From: Alteribacter keqinensis
Lineage (GTDB): Bacteria > Bacillota > Bacilli > Bacillales > Salisediminibacteriaceae
NCBI RefSeq assembly: GCF_003710255.1
Contig: NZ_RHIB01000001.1
Span: 1,426,001-1,490,000, forward strand
Length of the DNA: 64,000 bases
Reading direction: 5' to 3'
The translations under genes and the position numbers were made by a program. Of the stretch, positions 18,158 to 26,846 are shown in pieces; the stretch's first letter is position 1; each line of letters opens with the position of its first letter. Below the pieces are notes generated by a model, which was not told the DNA's origin, ran no database searches, and saw only the letters and a program-made list of their open reading frames with translations.

Positions 18158-18992
18158 TTTCATCTTCCTCCTCAATAATCTCTTCAATTCCTTCTTCTGA
18201 AATTACATCTGACACTTCTTCCAACTCTTCTTCATTACCTTCATCGGAAGCCGTACTTTCAAAATAAGGACTCATCCTCATATGAATAATACCTTGGGCA
18301 TCCTCATCAAGCTGCGCCACAATGGACGGGTACGGAATAATCCGCTCTGAAAAATGACGGAGGGTAGAATGGACTTCAAAACCGTCATTCATAAAAATCA
18401 TCAGCTGATGAGGATCGTTCTCGGACGGAACAAGGTGCACTTCCGAAATTCTCTGGTGAAGACTTTCCGGAAGACTGGTAAGTTCTGAAGCCATTTCCGA
18501 CAAGGTGTCATTTTCTTCAAAGCCTGCCATCACCGGGGCATCATAAGGTCTTTCAGCACGGTCTGTTCCTGTAAGAACAACGCCAGTTTCAAGCATAGGC
18601 AGGTATTTACCATCTCTTTTTACATAGGCAACCCTGCTATGTTCCTTAACTGAGATCACCACTGTGTTTGGAAGCTGACGTGAAAGGGAGGCAGAACTGA
18701 TTTCCGGATGAGCTTCAAGACGGCTAATGATATCTCTCTCATCATAGCGCCACATACTCACATCATCGAGGAGATTGGTCATTTCCACAAGTTCATCATC
18801 CATCACGTGCTCGTTGCCTGTCACGTTAACGGCCTTGATATGACTGAAGGAAGACTGAAAATAGATAACGGCTGTCATGAGGATAAAAAATCCGCTCACG
18901 TATATAATGAGCCGTCTGTTGGCCCGCTGTTTCCGTTTTTCTTTCAGCGTCGGTATCCTGCCCTCAATTTCAACCACTTTCTTTTCATCCAT
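18141..18992 (-). CDS. divIB: Cell-division protein DivIB (FtsQ)
   Basis: A bitopic membrane protein of the DivIB-FtsL-DivIC complex that regulates septal peptidoglycan synthesis. The 283-residue product has a basic cytoplasmic tail (residues 1-25), one transmembrane helix (RLIIYVSGFFILMTAVIYF), a POTRA domain (SHIKAVNVTGNEHVMDDELVEM), the FtsQ beta domain (NTVVISVKEHSRVAYVKRDGKYLPM) and a strongly acidic C-terminal tail with many Glu and Asp. The start is ATG 18992 with GGGGGGAG upstream. It follows murB and overlaps ylxW. Confidence 0.96.
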   Translation of the reverse strand: MDEKKVVEIEGRIPTLKEKRKQRANRRLIIYVSGFFILMTAVIYFQSSFSHIKAVNVTGNEHVMDDELVEMTNLLDDVSMWRYDERDIISRLEAHPEISSASLSRQLPNTVVISVKEHSRVAYVKRDGKYLPMLETGVVLTGTDRAERPYDAPVMAGFEENDTLSEMASELTSLPESLHQRISEVHLVPSENDPHQLMIFMNDGFEVHSTLRHFSERIIPYPSIVAQLDEDAQGIIHMRMSPYFESTASDEGNEEELEEVSDVISEEGIEEIIEEEDESESEG

Positions 18993-19026
18993 CTTAACTC
19001 CCCCCTTTCATTTACAGAGCCAATAA

Positions 19027-19926
19027 TTATCGGTCACCCATCACTTCGACTTCTGTGTGAAGATCAATGTTCTTTTCTTTCTTTATGGTTTCTTTAATAT
19101 GGGCAATCAGGTTCAGGACATCTTCACATGTAGCATCAGCAACATTCACAATGAAGTTTGCATGCATATTTGACACCTGGGCACCGCCGATTCTATGCCC
19201 TTTAAGACCGGCTTCCTCAATCAGCCTTCCAGCGTGATCGGGGAGAGGATTGCGGAACACACTCCCGCAGCACGGAAAGTTCCATGGCTGTGTATGGCGC
19301 CGGTAATCCTTATTTTTCTGGAGAACAGCCTTGATAGCTTCTTTATCTCCTTTTGTAAGTTCAAGTTCAGCTTCAATGCAGATACCACGGTTTTTCTGCA
19401 GTACAGATGTTCTGTAAGAAAACCCAAGTTCATCTTTTGTGAGCCAGCGAAAGGTACCGTCGGGGTACAAAATATGGGCCTTCGTAAGAATTGTGGACAT
19501 ATCTGCTCCATGGGCTCCTGCGTTCATAAAAACAGCTCCGCCTACAGTGCCTGGTATGCCGCCGGCAAATTCAAGACCTCCGAGTCCATCCCGTGTCAGT
19601 ACCGTTGCCAGTTTAATAAGAGGATACCCCCCGCCTGCCGTTACGGTCGTACCGTTAACAACCAAGGGACTGGTATCTTCAGCAAGTTTAATCACAACCC
19701 CGTCAAATCCTTTGTCTGAAACGAGAAGGTTGGATCCCTTTCCGATTACAACCCACTTGAGCCCCCTTTGTGTAATGAGTTCCATTGCTTTCTTAAGTGA
19801 AGCAATGTCAATCGGCGTATAAAGAATACCTGCAGATCCCCCGATTTTCCAAGTCGTATGGTTTTTTAACGGTTCATTTTGTTTAACTTCCCCAAGAAAT
19901 GACAGCTCTTCAACTGTTTTTTTCAC
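19027..19926 (-). CDS. murB: UDP-N-acetylenolpyruvoylglucosamine reductase
   Basis: A FAD-dependent cytoplasmic enzyme reducing the enolpyruvyl group to make UDP-MurNAc. The 299-residue protein has the FAD-binding motifs NHTTWKIGG, VIGKGSNLLVSDKGF and GLGGLEFAGGIPGTVGGAVFMNAGAHG, the catalytic serine region PCCGSVFRNP, GLKGHRIGGAQVS and the terminal HTEVEVMG, as in type IIa MurB. GTG 19926 is preferred with GGGGAG 9 bases upstream; ATG 19941 overlaps it. Upstream, where murG usually sits, there is only a 450-bp gap holding a terminator and a promoter-like TATAAT. Confidence 0.97.
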   Translation of the reverse strand: MKKTVEELSFLGEVKQNEPLKNHTTWKIGGSAGILYTPIDIASLKKAMELITQRGLKWVVIGKGSNLLVSDKGFDGVVIKLAEDTSPLVVNGTTVTAGGGYPLIKLATVLTRDGLGGLEFAGGIPGTVGGAVFMNAGAHGADMSTILTKAHILYPDGTFRWLTKDELGFSYRTSVLQKNRGICIEAELELTKGDKEAIKAVLQKNKDYRRHTQPWNFPCCGSVFRNPLPDHAGRLIEEAGLKGHRIGGAQVSNMHANFIVNVADATCEDVLNLIAHIKETIKKEKNIDLHTEVEVMGDR

Positions 19927-19941
19927 CTGTTCACTCCCCAT

Positions 19942-20376
19942 TCAAGGTTACTCATTTTCCCTGTTTCATAGTTTTTTTATATTTATAAAAATGCCGTTTC
20001 GTCAGAAATTGATTTTTATGTCTGTCCTTTTGCCGATCTCCTGAGAATTCTACTTATTATTATAGCTTAAAAACGTTTATCTTGATACGAGATATGATAA
20101 AAGTGGATATATTTTTTACAGACGAAATAAACCCTGTTCCGACTTTCTGTGACGATTTGCGAGGAAAGGATCCTTGCAAAAAGCCTGACTCTGTCACGGG
20201 AGAGTCAGGCTTCATTTTTTATAAAAGTTTTTTCCGTATAAATGACTGCTTCCTTCATTCTTTTTCCTTTTTACGTTGCTGCCCCCATATAGAAATTGGA
20301 AGGTGCTATAACGGTTTATTCAGACTCAGCTTCGTTGAACTGAAGACAACGTTTGCGATGCCAAAATTTTTGTATG
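19942..20376. other. spoVE-murB gap lacking murG
   Basis: In B. subtilis murG lies here. No reading frame with MurG features is present on either strand. On the minus strand the gap contains an intrinsic terminator (20182-20206) and a TATAAT -10-like sequence near 20059-20064 that may drive murB. A short sequence at 20324-20340 (ACTCAGCTTCGTTGAAC) recurs near 47292. Confidence 0.8.
20180..20208 (-). terminator. Intrinsic terminator after spoVE
   Basis: Minus-strand stem GCCTGACTCT/AGAGTCAGGC with an 8-nt loop followed by TTTTT. It splits the mur-fts cluster into two transcription units at the point where murG is missing. Confidence 0.85.
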
Positions 20377-21477
20377 TCAGGCTTTTGCATACCGGCTTAC
20401 ACTGAGAAGGACACCGATGGCAGAAAGCATTAGCGTAAGTGATGAGCCGCCGTAGCTGAGAAGAGGAAGTGTAATTCCCGTTACCGGCATGAGGCCGGTT
20501 ACCACCCCGACATTAATCATTACCTGAATGGCAATCATCCCGATAATTCCTGTTGCAAGAAACGTTCCGAAAAGATCCGGTGCATAAAGAGCAATCCGCA
20601 GACCTCTCCACAACAGAATCGCAAACAGCATAAGTACGAACGTTCCGCCGATAAAACCGAGCTCTTCTGCAAGAATCGCAAAAATAAAGTCAGTCTGCGG
20701 TTCCGGCAGATAAAAATACTTCTGTCTGCTCTCCCCCATTCCCAGACCTAAGAGTCCCCCCGGCCCGATGGCATACAGGGACTGAATGATCTGAAACCCG
20801 CTTCCCAGTGGATCCTGCCACGGATCAAGAAAAGAAACAATCCGCTTCAACCGGTATGGGGCTGATAAAATCAACCCGACGAGCCCCGCCACACCGAGCA
20901 TCCCGATGACAGCAAAATGGGAAATTCGCGCACCTGCAATAAACAGCATAACCACACACGTTAAGATCATGACCATCCCCGTTCCAAGGTCAGGCTGGAG
21001 CATAATCAGAGCAAAGGCCACCATAGCAAGTCCGAGAGTGGGAAAAAGACCTTTCTTCCAAGTGGTTACGTACTTTTGTTTTTCAGATAAGTATTTAGCA
21101 AGAAACACAATCATAGCCATCTTCATAAATTCAGAAGGCTGAATCGAGAAGGCACCGACACCGAGCCAGCTCTGTGCTCCTCCACGGACAAGGCCGACAC
21201 CTGGTATTAAAACGAGAATGAGAAGGCCGAAGCAGACAAACATCAGTATTTTTGCCCACGAACGCCACGCCCAGTAATCGATATGCATTAAAAATACCAT
21301 GGCAACCAGACCAAGCCCTGCAAAGAACAGCTGTCTTTTTAAAAAGAAGAACGAATCGTCAAACTTAAAGTCTGCCCATACAGCACTCGCACTGTAAACC
21401 ATGATCATCCCTATGATCAGCAGTCCGAGGGTGGCAGCAATCAAAATAAAATCAGGTGTAGTTTTTGTTTTCGGCAA
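20377..21477 (-). CDS. spoVE: Stage V sporulation protein E (SEDS glycosyltransferase)
   Basis: A SEDS-family polytopic peptidoglycan polymerase, paralogous to FtsW, needed for spore cortex synthesis together with SpoVD. The 366-residue protein has about ten transmembrane segments and the family blocks MVYSASAVWADFKFDDSFFF, FSIQPSEFMKMAMIVFLAKYLSEKQ, LQPDLGTGMVM, SLYAIGPGGLLGLGMGESRQK, PEPQTDFIFAILAEELGF and TGITLPLLSYGGSS, matching SpoVE closely. TTG 21477 is chosen because GGGGTG lies 6-7 bases upstream and the N-terminus then aligns with B. subtilis SpoVE; GTG 21486 is the alternative. FtsW cannot be fully excluded, but cluster position favours SpoVE. Confidence 0.94.
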   Translation of the reverse strand: MPKTKTTPDFILIAATLGLLIIGMIMVYSASAVWADFKFDDSFFFLKRQLFFAGLGLVAMVFLMHIDYWAWRSWAKILMFVCFGLLILVLIPGVGLVRGGAQSWLGVGAFSIQPSEFMKMAMIVFLAKYLSEKQKYVTTWKKGLFPTLGLAMVAFALIMLQPDLGTGMVMILTCVVMLFIAGARISHFAVIGMLGVAGLVGLILSAPYRLKRIVSFLDPWQDPLGSGFQIIQSLYAIGPGGLLGLGMGESRQKYFYLPEPQTDFIFAILAEELGFIGGTFVLMLFAILLWRGLRIALYAPDLFGTFLATGIIGMIAIQVMINVGVVTGLMPVTGITLPLLSYGGSSLTLMLSAIGVLLSVSRYAKA

Positions 21478-21543
21478 TAGAGACACCCCAGTCTTCGTAC
21501 TCTCTACTACCGATTGTATGAAGGGGCTGGGACAAACATGCTA

Positions 21544-22899
21544 TCAGCTGCCCAACTTTTCAACAGCCTCGATAAAACGGTCGCCTCTTTCTTCAAAGGT
21601 CTTGAACTGATCCCAGCTTGCACAGGCAGGTGATAACAGCAGTATATCCCCTTCGTTTGTAAGCCTGTACGCTTCCGGGACTGCTTCATCAAGTGTCTGA
21701 ACGCTGATGACTTCAGCTCCTGCCTCACGGGCCACACGGGCAACCTTTTCAGCGGTTTCTCCGTATGTCACAACCGAATGAACATTTTTAAGCCACGGAA
21801 GAAGATCGTCAAACTCATTCCCCCGGTCAAGGCCCCCGGCAATGAGGACAATCGGCTTATCAAATGCTTTTAAAGCCGTAATGGTAGCCGGAATGTTTGT
21901 TGCTTTTGAATTATTATAAACGGCCCGTCCGTTCAGGTTTTTTACAAACTGAAGACGGTGTTTCACGCCTGTGAATGACATAAGAACCGAAGCCATGTCT
22001 TTTCGGTTTACGTCATAGACTGATGCTGTAAGAGCTGCTGCCAGGGCATTTTCGATATTATGCTCACCGGGCAGGCTCATCTCATCTTTATGGATCACAG
22101 CTTCTCCATTGACTGTGAGATAACCGTCCTCCGAAAGGGAAGCACCGGTGTTTAATTGTTCCCGGACTGAAAACGGCATTTTTATCCCCTCGGCCCGCTC
22201 AGCAAGACGGCGGACAAGAGGGTCATCGAAATTATAAACAAGAACACTGTTTTCATCTGTATTTTTAAACAGGCGGGCTTTTGCTTCTGCATACGCTTCA
22301 CGATTTCCGTGATAATCCAGGTGGGCGTCGATAATGTTCAGCAGGACAGCCACTTGTGGTTTAAATGCTTCAACGCCCATAAGCTGAAAACTGGACAGCT
22401 CCGTGACCATGACATTTTCCGGACCTGCATTTTTCGCCACCTCACAGCTTACTTTTCCGATATTCCCGGCAATAAGGGGGTGTTTCGTCCCGTTTTGAAG
22501 CATTTCATGGACCAGGGTCGTTGTGGTGGTTTTTCCATTCGATCCGGTAATGCCCACGATCGGGGCCTCACTTACCCGGTAGGCAAGTTCAACTTCTGTA
22601 ATGACGGGAATGCCGAGGCGCAATGCCTTTTCAATCAGCGGGTTATCATAACGGATCCCCGGATTTTTTACTACACAGGACAGCCCCTCTTGAATAAGGG
22701 ATGAAGGATGCTCACCGCAGATAACCCGGCACCCTGCTTTCTCAAGGGAACGGGCCGCTTCATTTTCCTCCAGGGGCTTCTGGTCATTGACGGTTACCCT
22801 GGCTCCTAATTCATGAAGCAGGAGAGCCGCCGCCGTTCCACTTTTGGCAAGCCCTAATACAAGCACATCTTTTCCTTTAAAATCCGAAACAGCTTTCAT
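21544..22899 (-). CDS. murD: UDP-N-acetylmuramoylalanine--D-glutamate ligase
   Basis: Adds D-glutamate to UDP-MurNAc-L-Ala in the cytoplasm. The 451-residue enzyme has an N-terminal Rossmann domain (KDVLVLGLAKSGTAAALLLHELG), the ATP-binding GITGSNGKTTTTTLV, the central ligase motif (LSSFQLMGVEAFKP, NIIDAHLDYHG), HNIENALAAA and the C-terminal VYNNSKATNIPATITAL, all standard. It starts one base after the mraY stop. A fragment GGGGCTGGGACAAAC just after its stop (about 21523-21537) resembles one end of the inverted-repeat element at 29023-29392. Confidence 0.98.
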   Translation of the reverse strand: MKAVSDFKGKDVLVLGLAKSGTAAALLLHELGARVTVNDQKPLEENEAARSLEKAGCRVICGEHPSSLIQEGLSCVVKNPGIRYDNPLIEKALRLGIPVITEVELAYRVSEAPIVGITGSNGKTTTTTLVHEMLQNGTKHPLIAGNIGKVSCEVAKNAGPENVMVTELSSFQLMGVEAFKPQVAVLLNIIDAHLDYHGNREAYAEAKARLFKNTDENSVLVYNFDDPLVRRLAERAEGIKMPFSVREQLNTGASLSEDGYLTVNGEAVIHKDEMSLPGEHNIENALAAALTASVYDVNRKDMASVLMSFTGVKHRLQFVKNLNGRAVYNNSKATNIPATITALKAFDKPIVLIAGGLDRGNEFDDLLPWLKNVHSVVTYGETAEKVARVAREAGAEVISVQTLDEAVPEAYRLTNEGDILLLSPACASWDQFKTFEERGDRFIEAVEKLGS

Positions 22900-23874
22900 C
22901 TATAACCACACCTCTAAGTAAATTCCTGCAGCAGCGAACAATATACCCACAAGCCAGAATGTGACAACAACGCGCCATTCACTCCAGCCTGACAGCTCGT
23001 AGTGGTGGTGAAGCGGGCTCATTTTAAATACCCGTTTTCCTCTGAGCTTAAAGGAAGCAACCTGAATAATAACACTCAGCGTTTCAATGACAAATACACC
23101 GCCAATGATAACGAGAAGCAATTCTGTTTTAGTCAAAATAGCAATAGCACCGATAGCTCCCCCGAGGGCAAGGGAGCCCGTATCTCCCATGAACACTTTT
23201 GCAGGGTGTGCGTTGAATACGAGAAAACCAAGTACGGCACCGACAATCGCCACACTGAATAAAGATACAGTATACATTGAAGCAGCATAGGCAACGATGG
23301 CGAAAGCACCGAAAGCCACTGCTGAAGTACCTGCCACGAGCCCGTCAAGACCGTCAGTAAGGTTTACTGCGTTGGATGCCCCGACAAGAATAATAATGAT
23401 CAGGGGAAGGTACAGCCAGCCGATATCAAATCCGACGTTTGTGCCGGGAATAAAGACTTCCGTTGACAGCCCTGACTGAAGAAGGACGATATAAAAGATT
23501 ACAGAAATAACAATCTGTCCAAGGGCTTTTTGTTTTGATGTAAGTCCGAGATTTCGCTTTTTTACGACTTTGATAAAGTCATCCAAAAAACCGAGGAGAC
23601 CAAAGCCGAGTGTCACAAGAAGAACGAGGAAGATTTCCACGTTTAAGGAATGGAACTTCGCTCCCATAATCAGTGTTGTTAAAACGATGGAGAGAATAAT
23701 CATGATTCCGCCCATCGTTGGTGTCCCTGTTTTTTTCTGGTGTGATTTTGGTCCTTCATCACGAATACTCTGTCCGAACTTCAGCCTTCTGAGAAACGGA
23801 ATGAAGATCGGAGAAAGTATGACCGTAATAAGAAAACTCATAATAAGTGCAAATAATAAACCCTGTTCTAGCAT
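22900..23874 (-). CDS. mraY: Phospho-N-acetylmuramoyl-pentapeptide-transferase
   Basis: An integral membrane enzyme that transfers phospho-MurNAc-pentapeptide to undecaprenyl phosphate, making lipid I. The 324-residue protein has about ten transmembrane helices. Catalytic motifs seen are [15 protein letters not shown] (DD pair), the NLTDGLDGL loop, [12 protein letters not shown], and the terminal [19 protein letters not shown] with the triple histidine. It lies between murF and murD as usual. Confidence 0.98.
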   Translation of the reverse strand: MLEQGLLFALIMSFLITVILSPIFIPFLRRLKFGQSIRDEGPKSHQKKTGTPTMGGIMIILSIVLTTLIMGAKFHSLNVEIFLVLLVTLGFGLLGFLDDFIKVVKKRNLGLTSKQKALGQIVISVIFYIVLLQSGLSTEVFIPGTNVGFDIGWLYLPLIIIILVGASNAVNLTDGLDGLVAGTSAVAFGAFAIVAYAASMYTVSLFSVAIVGAVLGFLVFNAHPAKVFMGDTGSLALGGAIGAIAILTKTELLLVIIGGVFVIETLSVIIQVASFKLRGKRVFKMSPLHHHYELSGWSEWRVVVTFWLVGILFAAAGIYLEVWL

Positions 23875-23917
23875 TAAGGGAACTCCTTTCTAAAGTGCGC
23901 GTACATCATTGCGGTTT

Positions 23918-25288
23918 CTAATTGGATTGTAGTTGTTCGATAAGCTGTTCAAATTTGATGCCTCTGGATGCTTTAAACAGATACACTGTTTCAGGCAGGT
24001 TTAAAGAAGCCAGATAGCTCTCTGCCTCATCCTTTTGTTCATAGGATCGGATCTCCGGCATTTCACCCTTTTCCTTTTTCAGTGCGCAGGAAATCCATGT
24101 CGCTTTTTTTCCGATGGTTACAACATGGGTGCAGGATGAAGGAATATGACCCGCAACTGACTCATGAAGTTCTTTTTCATTCTCACCAAGCTCCAGCATG
24201 TCACCTAACACGAGGACCTTGTTTTTGTAGCCTTCCATATTTTTCATCGTTTCAATCGCAGCTATCATGGAAGTTGGGCTTGCATTGTAGGCGTCATTGA
24301 TCATCAGGGCTCCTGTATTGGATTTCATTCTTTCCATTCTCATTCCGGAAAGCCGGAGCCCGGCAAGACCGCGGCGCACATCTTCATCGGTAAGCCCCAG
24401 ATGAGCCCCGAGAGCAATGGCATAGAGAGCATTTTTTACATTATGGGCACCGAGAACAGGCACGGTAAACTCACCATTTATGCCCTTGACAGAAAAGGTT
24501 ACCCCATCTTCGGTGTTGGTGAATTTCTCCGCCAGGAATAATGCCGAGTCCTTAAAACCACAGGTAATCACACTCGTTTTCCATTCCCGGTCAAGAAGAG
24601 GTTCATCGGCATCTGCAATAAGCACTCCGCTTGCCTTCATACCGTCAGTTATTTCACCTTTCGCTTCAGCGATACCTTCACGGGAACCAAGTTGTTCCAT
24701 ATGGGATTCACCTATATTGGTGATTACAGCATAATGAGGGTTAACAAGCTGGCTTAGAAAGGAAATCTCCCCTTTATGGTTCATTCCCATTTCACATACG
24801 AGCACATCGGATTTCTCCGGCATCCGGAGTACAGTAAGGGGAAGTCCGATGTGATTATTATAATTCCCGTCCGTTTTGTGAACCGTAAATCGTTCAGCCA
24901 GCACCTGGGCAATCATGTCTTTTGTCGTCGTTTTCCCGTTGGAACCGGTCACAGCTATAATGGTGGGCTCCACCTCTGTCAGGTATCGCCGGGCAAGGTC
25001 CTGAAGGGCATTTAATGTATCTTCTACAAAATAAACAGGAAAACCGTCCGGCAGGCTGTCAGGCAGAGGTATCCCCTTTTTCCAGAGCGTTCCCTTCGCT
25101 CCGTTTTCAACGGCTTTATCAATAAATTGATGTCCGTCGAAGCGATCTCCCACAATCGGAATATACAGTGCATTCGGTTCGAGAGTCCTCGTATCGATAC
25201 TTACTCCATTAAACGATTCAGGCTGGACACCACGGCCTAATAGGGACACCTGGGATACCAGATCGGATTTCAACTTAAGATTTGTCAT
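23918..25288 (-). CDS. murF: UDP-N-acetylmuramoyl-tripeptide--D-alanyl-D-alanine ligase
   Basis: Adds D-Ala-D-Ala to the UDP-MurNAc-tripeptide. The 456-residue protein shows SIDTRTLEPNALYIPIVGDRFDGHQF at the N-terminus, the ATP motif AVTGSNGKTTTKDMI, KTDGNYNNHIGLPLT, EMGMNHKGEI, HNVKNALYAIALG and INDAYNASPTSMIAAIE. The ATG start lies within the 3' end of murE (14-bp overlap), with GGAGG 9 bases upstream, indicating translational coupling. Confidence 0.98.
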   Translation of the reverse strand: MTNLKLKSDLVSQVSLLGRGVQPESFNGVSIDTRTLEPNALYIPIVGDRFDGHQFIDKAVENGAKGTLWKKGIPLPDSLPDGFPVYFVEDTLNALQDLARRYLTEVEPTIIAVTGSNGKTTTKDMIAQVLAERFTVHKTDGNYNNHIGLPLTVLRMPEKSDVLVCEMGMNHKGEISFLSQLVNPHYAVITNIGESHMEQLGSREGIAEAKGEITDGMKASGVLIADADEPLLDREWKTSVITCGFKDSALFLAEKFTNTEDGVTFSVKGINGEFTVPVLGAHNVKNALYAIALGAHLGLTDEDVRRGLAGLRLSGMRMERMKSNTGALMINDAYNASPTSMIAAIETMKNMEGYKNKVLVLGDMLELGENEKELHESVAGHIPSSCTHVVTIGKKATWISCALKKEKGEMPEIRSYEQKDEAESYLASLNLPETVYLFKASRGIKFEQLIEQLQSN

Positions 25289-26759
25289 CAGTCAACGCCT
25301 CCAACGCTTGTTTTGCAACAATCCGGTCATCAAAATCAAAGGTTTGACCGGCAATAATCTGATACGTTTCATGGCCTTTTCCGGCAATTAAAATGACATC
25401 CCGGGATCCTGCTTCTCTAACCGCACGCTCAATGGCTTCCTTCCGGTCGACAATCACGCTGTACCTGTCATTTTTCATGCCGGCTTTCATATCTTCAAGA
25501 ATCTGCTCAGGTGCTTCTGAACGGGGGTTATCGGACGTAAGAAAGACCATATCGCTAAGCTTCTCTGCCACCCGGGCCATCTGAGGCCGCTTCGTCCGGT
25601 CTCGGTCTCCGCCGCATCCCACTACAGTAAAGACCCGTCCGGTGGCAAATTCCTTAATGGTCTCCAGCACATTTTCAAGGCTGTCCGGCGTATGGGCGTA
25701 ATCAACGAGAATGGTAAACGGGTCGTTGTCATTTGTAACTTTTTCCACTCTGCCGGAAACTCCGCTTATATCCTCAAGACTCGCGATCACATCCTTAAGG
25801 GGGATGCCTGACATTCTGACAGCCGCAATCGCCGCAAGGGCGTTATATACGCTGAACTTTCCGACCATATTCAGGCGTACGGGTGCACTCTCCTCAGGTG
25901 TTTTCACTGTAAATCTGGAACCTCCTTCGTCAAAGACGAGATCAACGGCTTTTATTTCAGCGTCATTATTAACACCGTACTGAATTACAGGAGCTGCTGT
26001 CATCTTAAGTAGATCCTTTGACGCTTCATCATCAGCGTTAAGTACAGCAAGGTTTTTCTGCTCAGGATAATAACCGTTACCAAGCTGGGCAAAAAGGAGC
26101 CCCTTTGCATGAAGGTACTTCTCCATCGTTTCGTGATAATCAAGGTGATCCTGGGATAAATTCGTAAAGACCGCCACATTGTAATGGCAGCCATGGACAC
26201 GCCCCATTTCAAGAGCGTGGGAAGAAACTTCCATAACAGCTGTGTCGACACCGGCCTCTTTCATCTCACTGAACGTTTTCTGCAAAGGCAGTGATTCGGG
26301 TGTTGTGTTCTGTACCGGGTGCTCGACACCTGCGAACCGGGTGTACATTGTGCCGATCATCCCCGTCGTCTTCCGGGCGTCGGTTAAAATTTTCTCAATT
26401 AAATGAGCGGTTGTTGTTTTCCCATTCGTACCTGTAACCCCTATCAGGTTCATATCCATCGTCGGATACCCGTAAAAGCGGTTGGCGAGAAGAGCCATGG
26501 CTCGTTTGGAGTCCTTGACTACAATAACTGGCACATCAGTATCCAGCTGTTCTTCCGCAATGAGTGCCGCTGCTCCTTTTTTTACTGCATCATTAAAAAA
26601 GCTGTGGCCGTCCACGGTAAAACCGCGGACACAAATAAACAAGCTGTTTTTTGTTACTTCCCTGGAGTCCATATGAACGGACTTGATATCAGGATTCTCG
26701 TTACCTATGTACTCATAAGATGGCAAACACTCCAGGAGTGATTGAAGATTCATTGTCAT
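25275..26759 (-). CDS. murE: UDP-N-acetylmuramoyl-tripeptide synthetase (meso-DAP type)
   Basis: Adds the third stem-peptide residue to UDP-MurNAc-L-Ala-D-Glu. The 494-residue enzyme has the ATP motif GVTGTNGKTTTAHLI, the carbamylated-lysine region and the motif SDNPRSEAP, whose DNPR is the hallmark of enzymes specific for meso-diaminopimelate rather than lysine. DYAHTPDSLENVL and GKGHETYQI are also present. ATG 26759 is favoured, with GAGGG at normal distance; ATG 26774 is too close to GGAGG. It overlaps murF. Confidence 0.97.
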   Translation of the reverse strand: MTMNLQSLLECLPSYEYIGNENPDIKSVHMDSREVTKNSLFICVRGFTVDGHSFFNDAVKKGAAALIAEEQLDTDVPVIVVKDSKRAMALLANRFYGYPTMDMNLIGVTGTNGKTTTAHLIEKILTDARKTTGMIGTMYTRFAGVEHPVQNTTPESLPLQKTFSEMKEAGVDTAVMEVSSHALEMGRVHGCHYNVAVFTNLSQDHLDYHETMEKYLHAKGLLFAQLGNGYYPEQKNLAVLNADDEASKDLLKMTAAPVIQYGVNNDAEIKAVDLVFDEGGSRFTVKTPEESAPVRLNMVGKFSVYNALAAIAAVRMSGIPLKDVIASLEDISGVSGRVEKVTNDNDPFTILVDYAHTPDSLENVLETIKEFATGRVFTVVGCGGDRDRTKRPQMARVAEKLSDMVFLTSDNPRSEAPEQILEDMKAGMKNDRYSVIVDRKEAIERAVREAGSRDVILIAGKGHETYQIIAGQTFDFDDRIVAKQALEALTDDKS

Positions 26760-26846
26760 ATGTATATCCCTCATTTCATTTCCTCCGGCTTTCTGTATAG
26801 GAGGAGTCCCATTAAGACCCCTCCGTGGAAAGACACCGTTTCTATT

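Noticed and set aside
19942-20376. Remnant of murG
   Set aside because: No frame or fragment with MurG-like glycine-rich or UDP-GlcNAc-binding motifs could be found in either strand.
26802-26828. Hairpin between murE and spoVD as a terminator
   Set aside because: The stem is imperfect and no T run follows on the minus strand.
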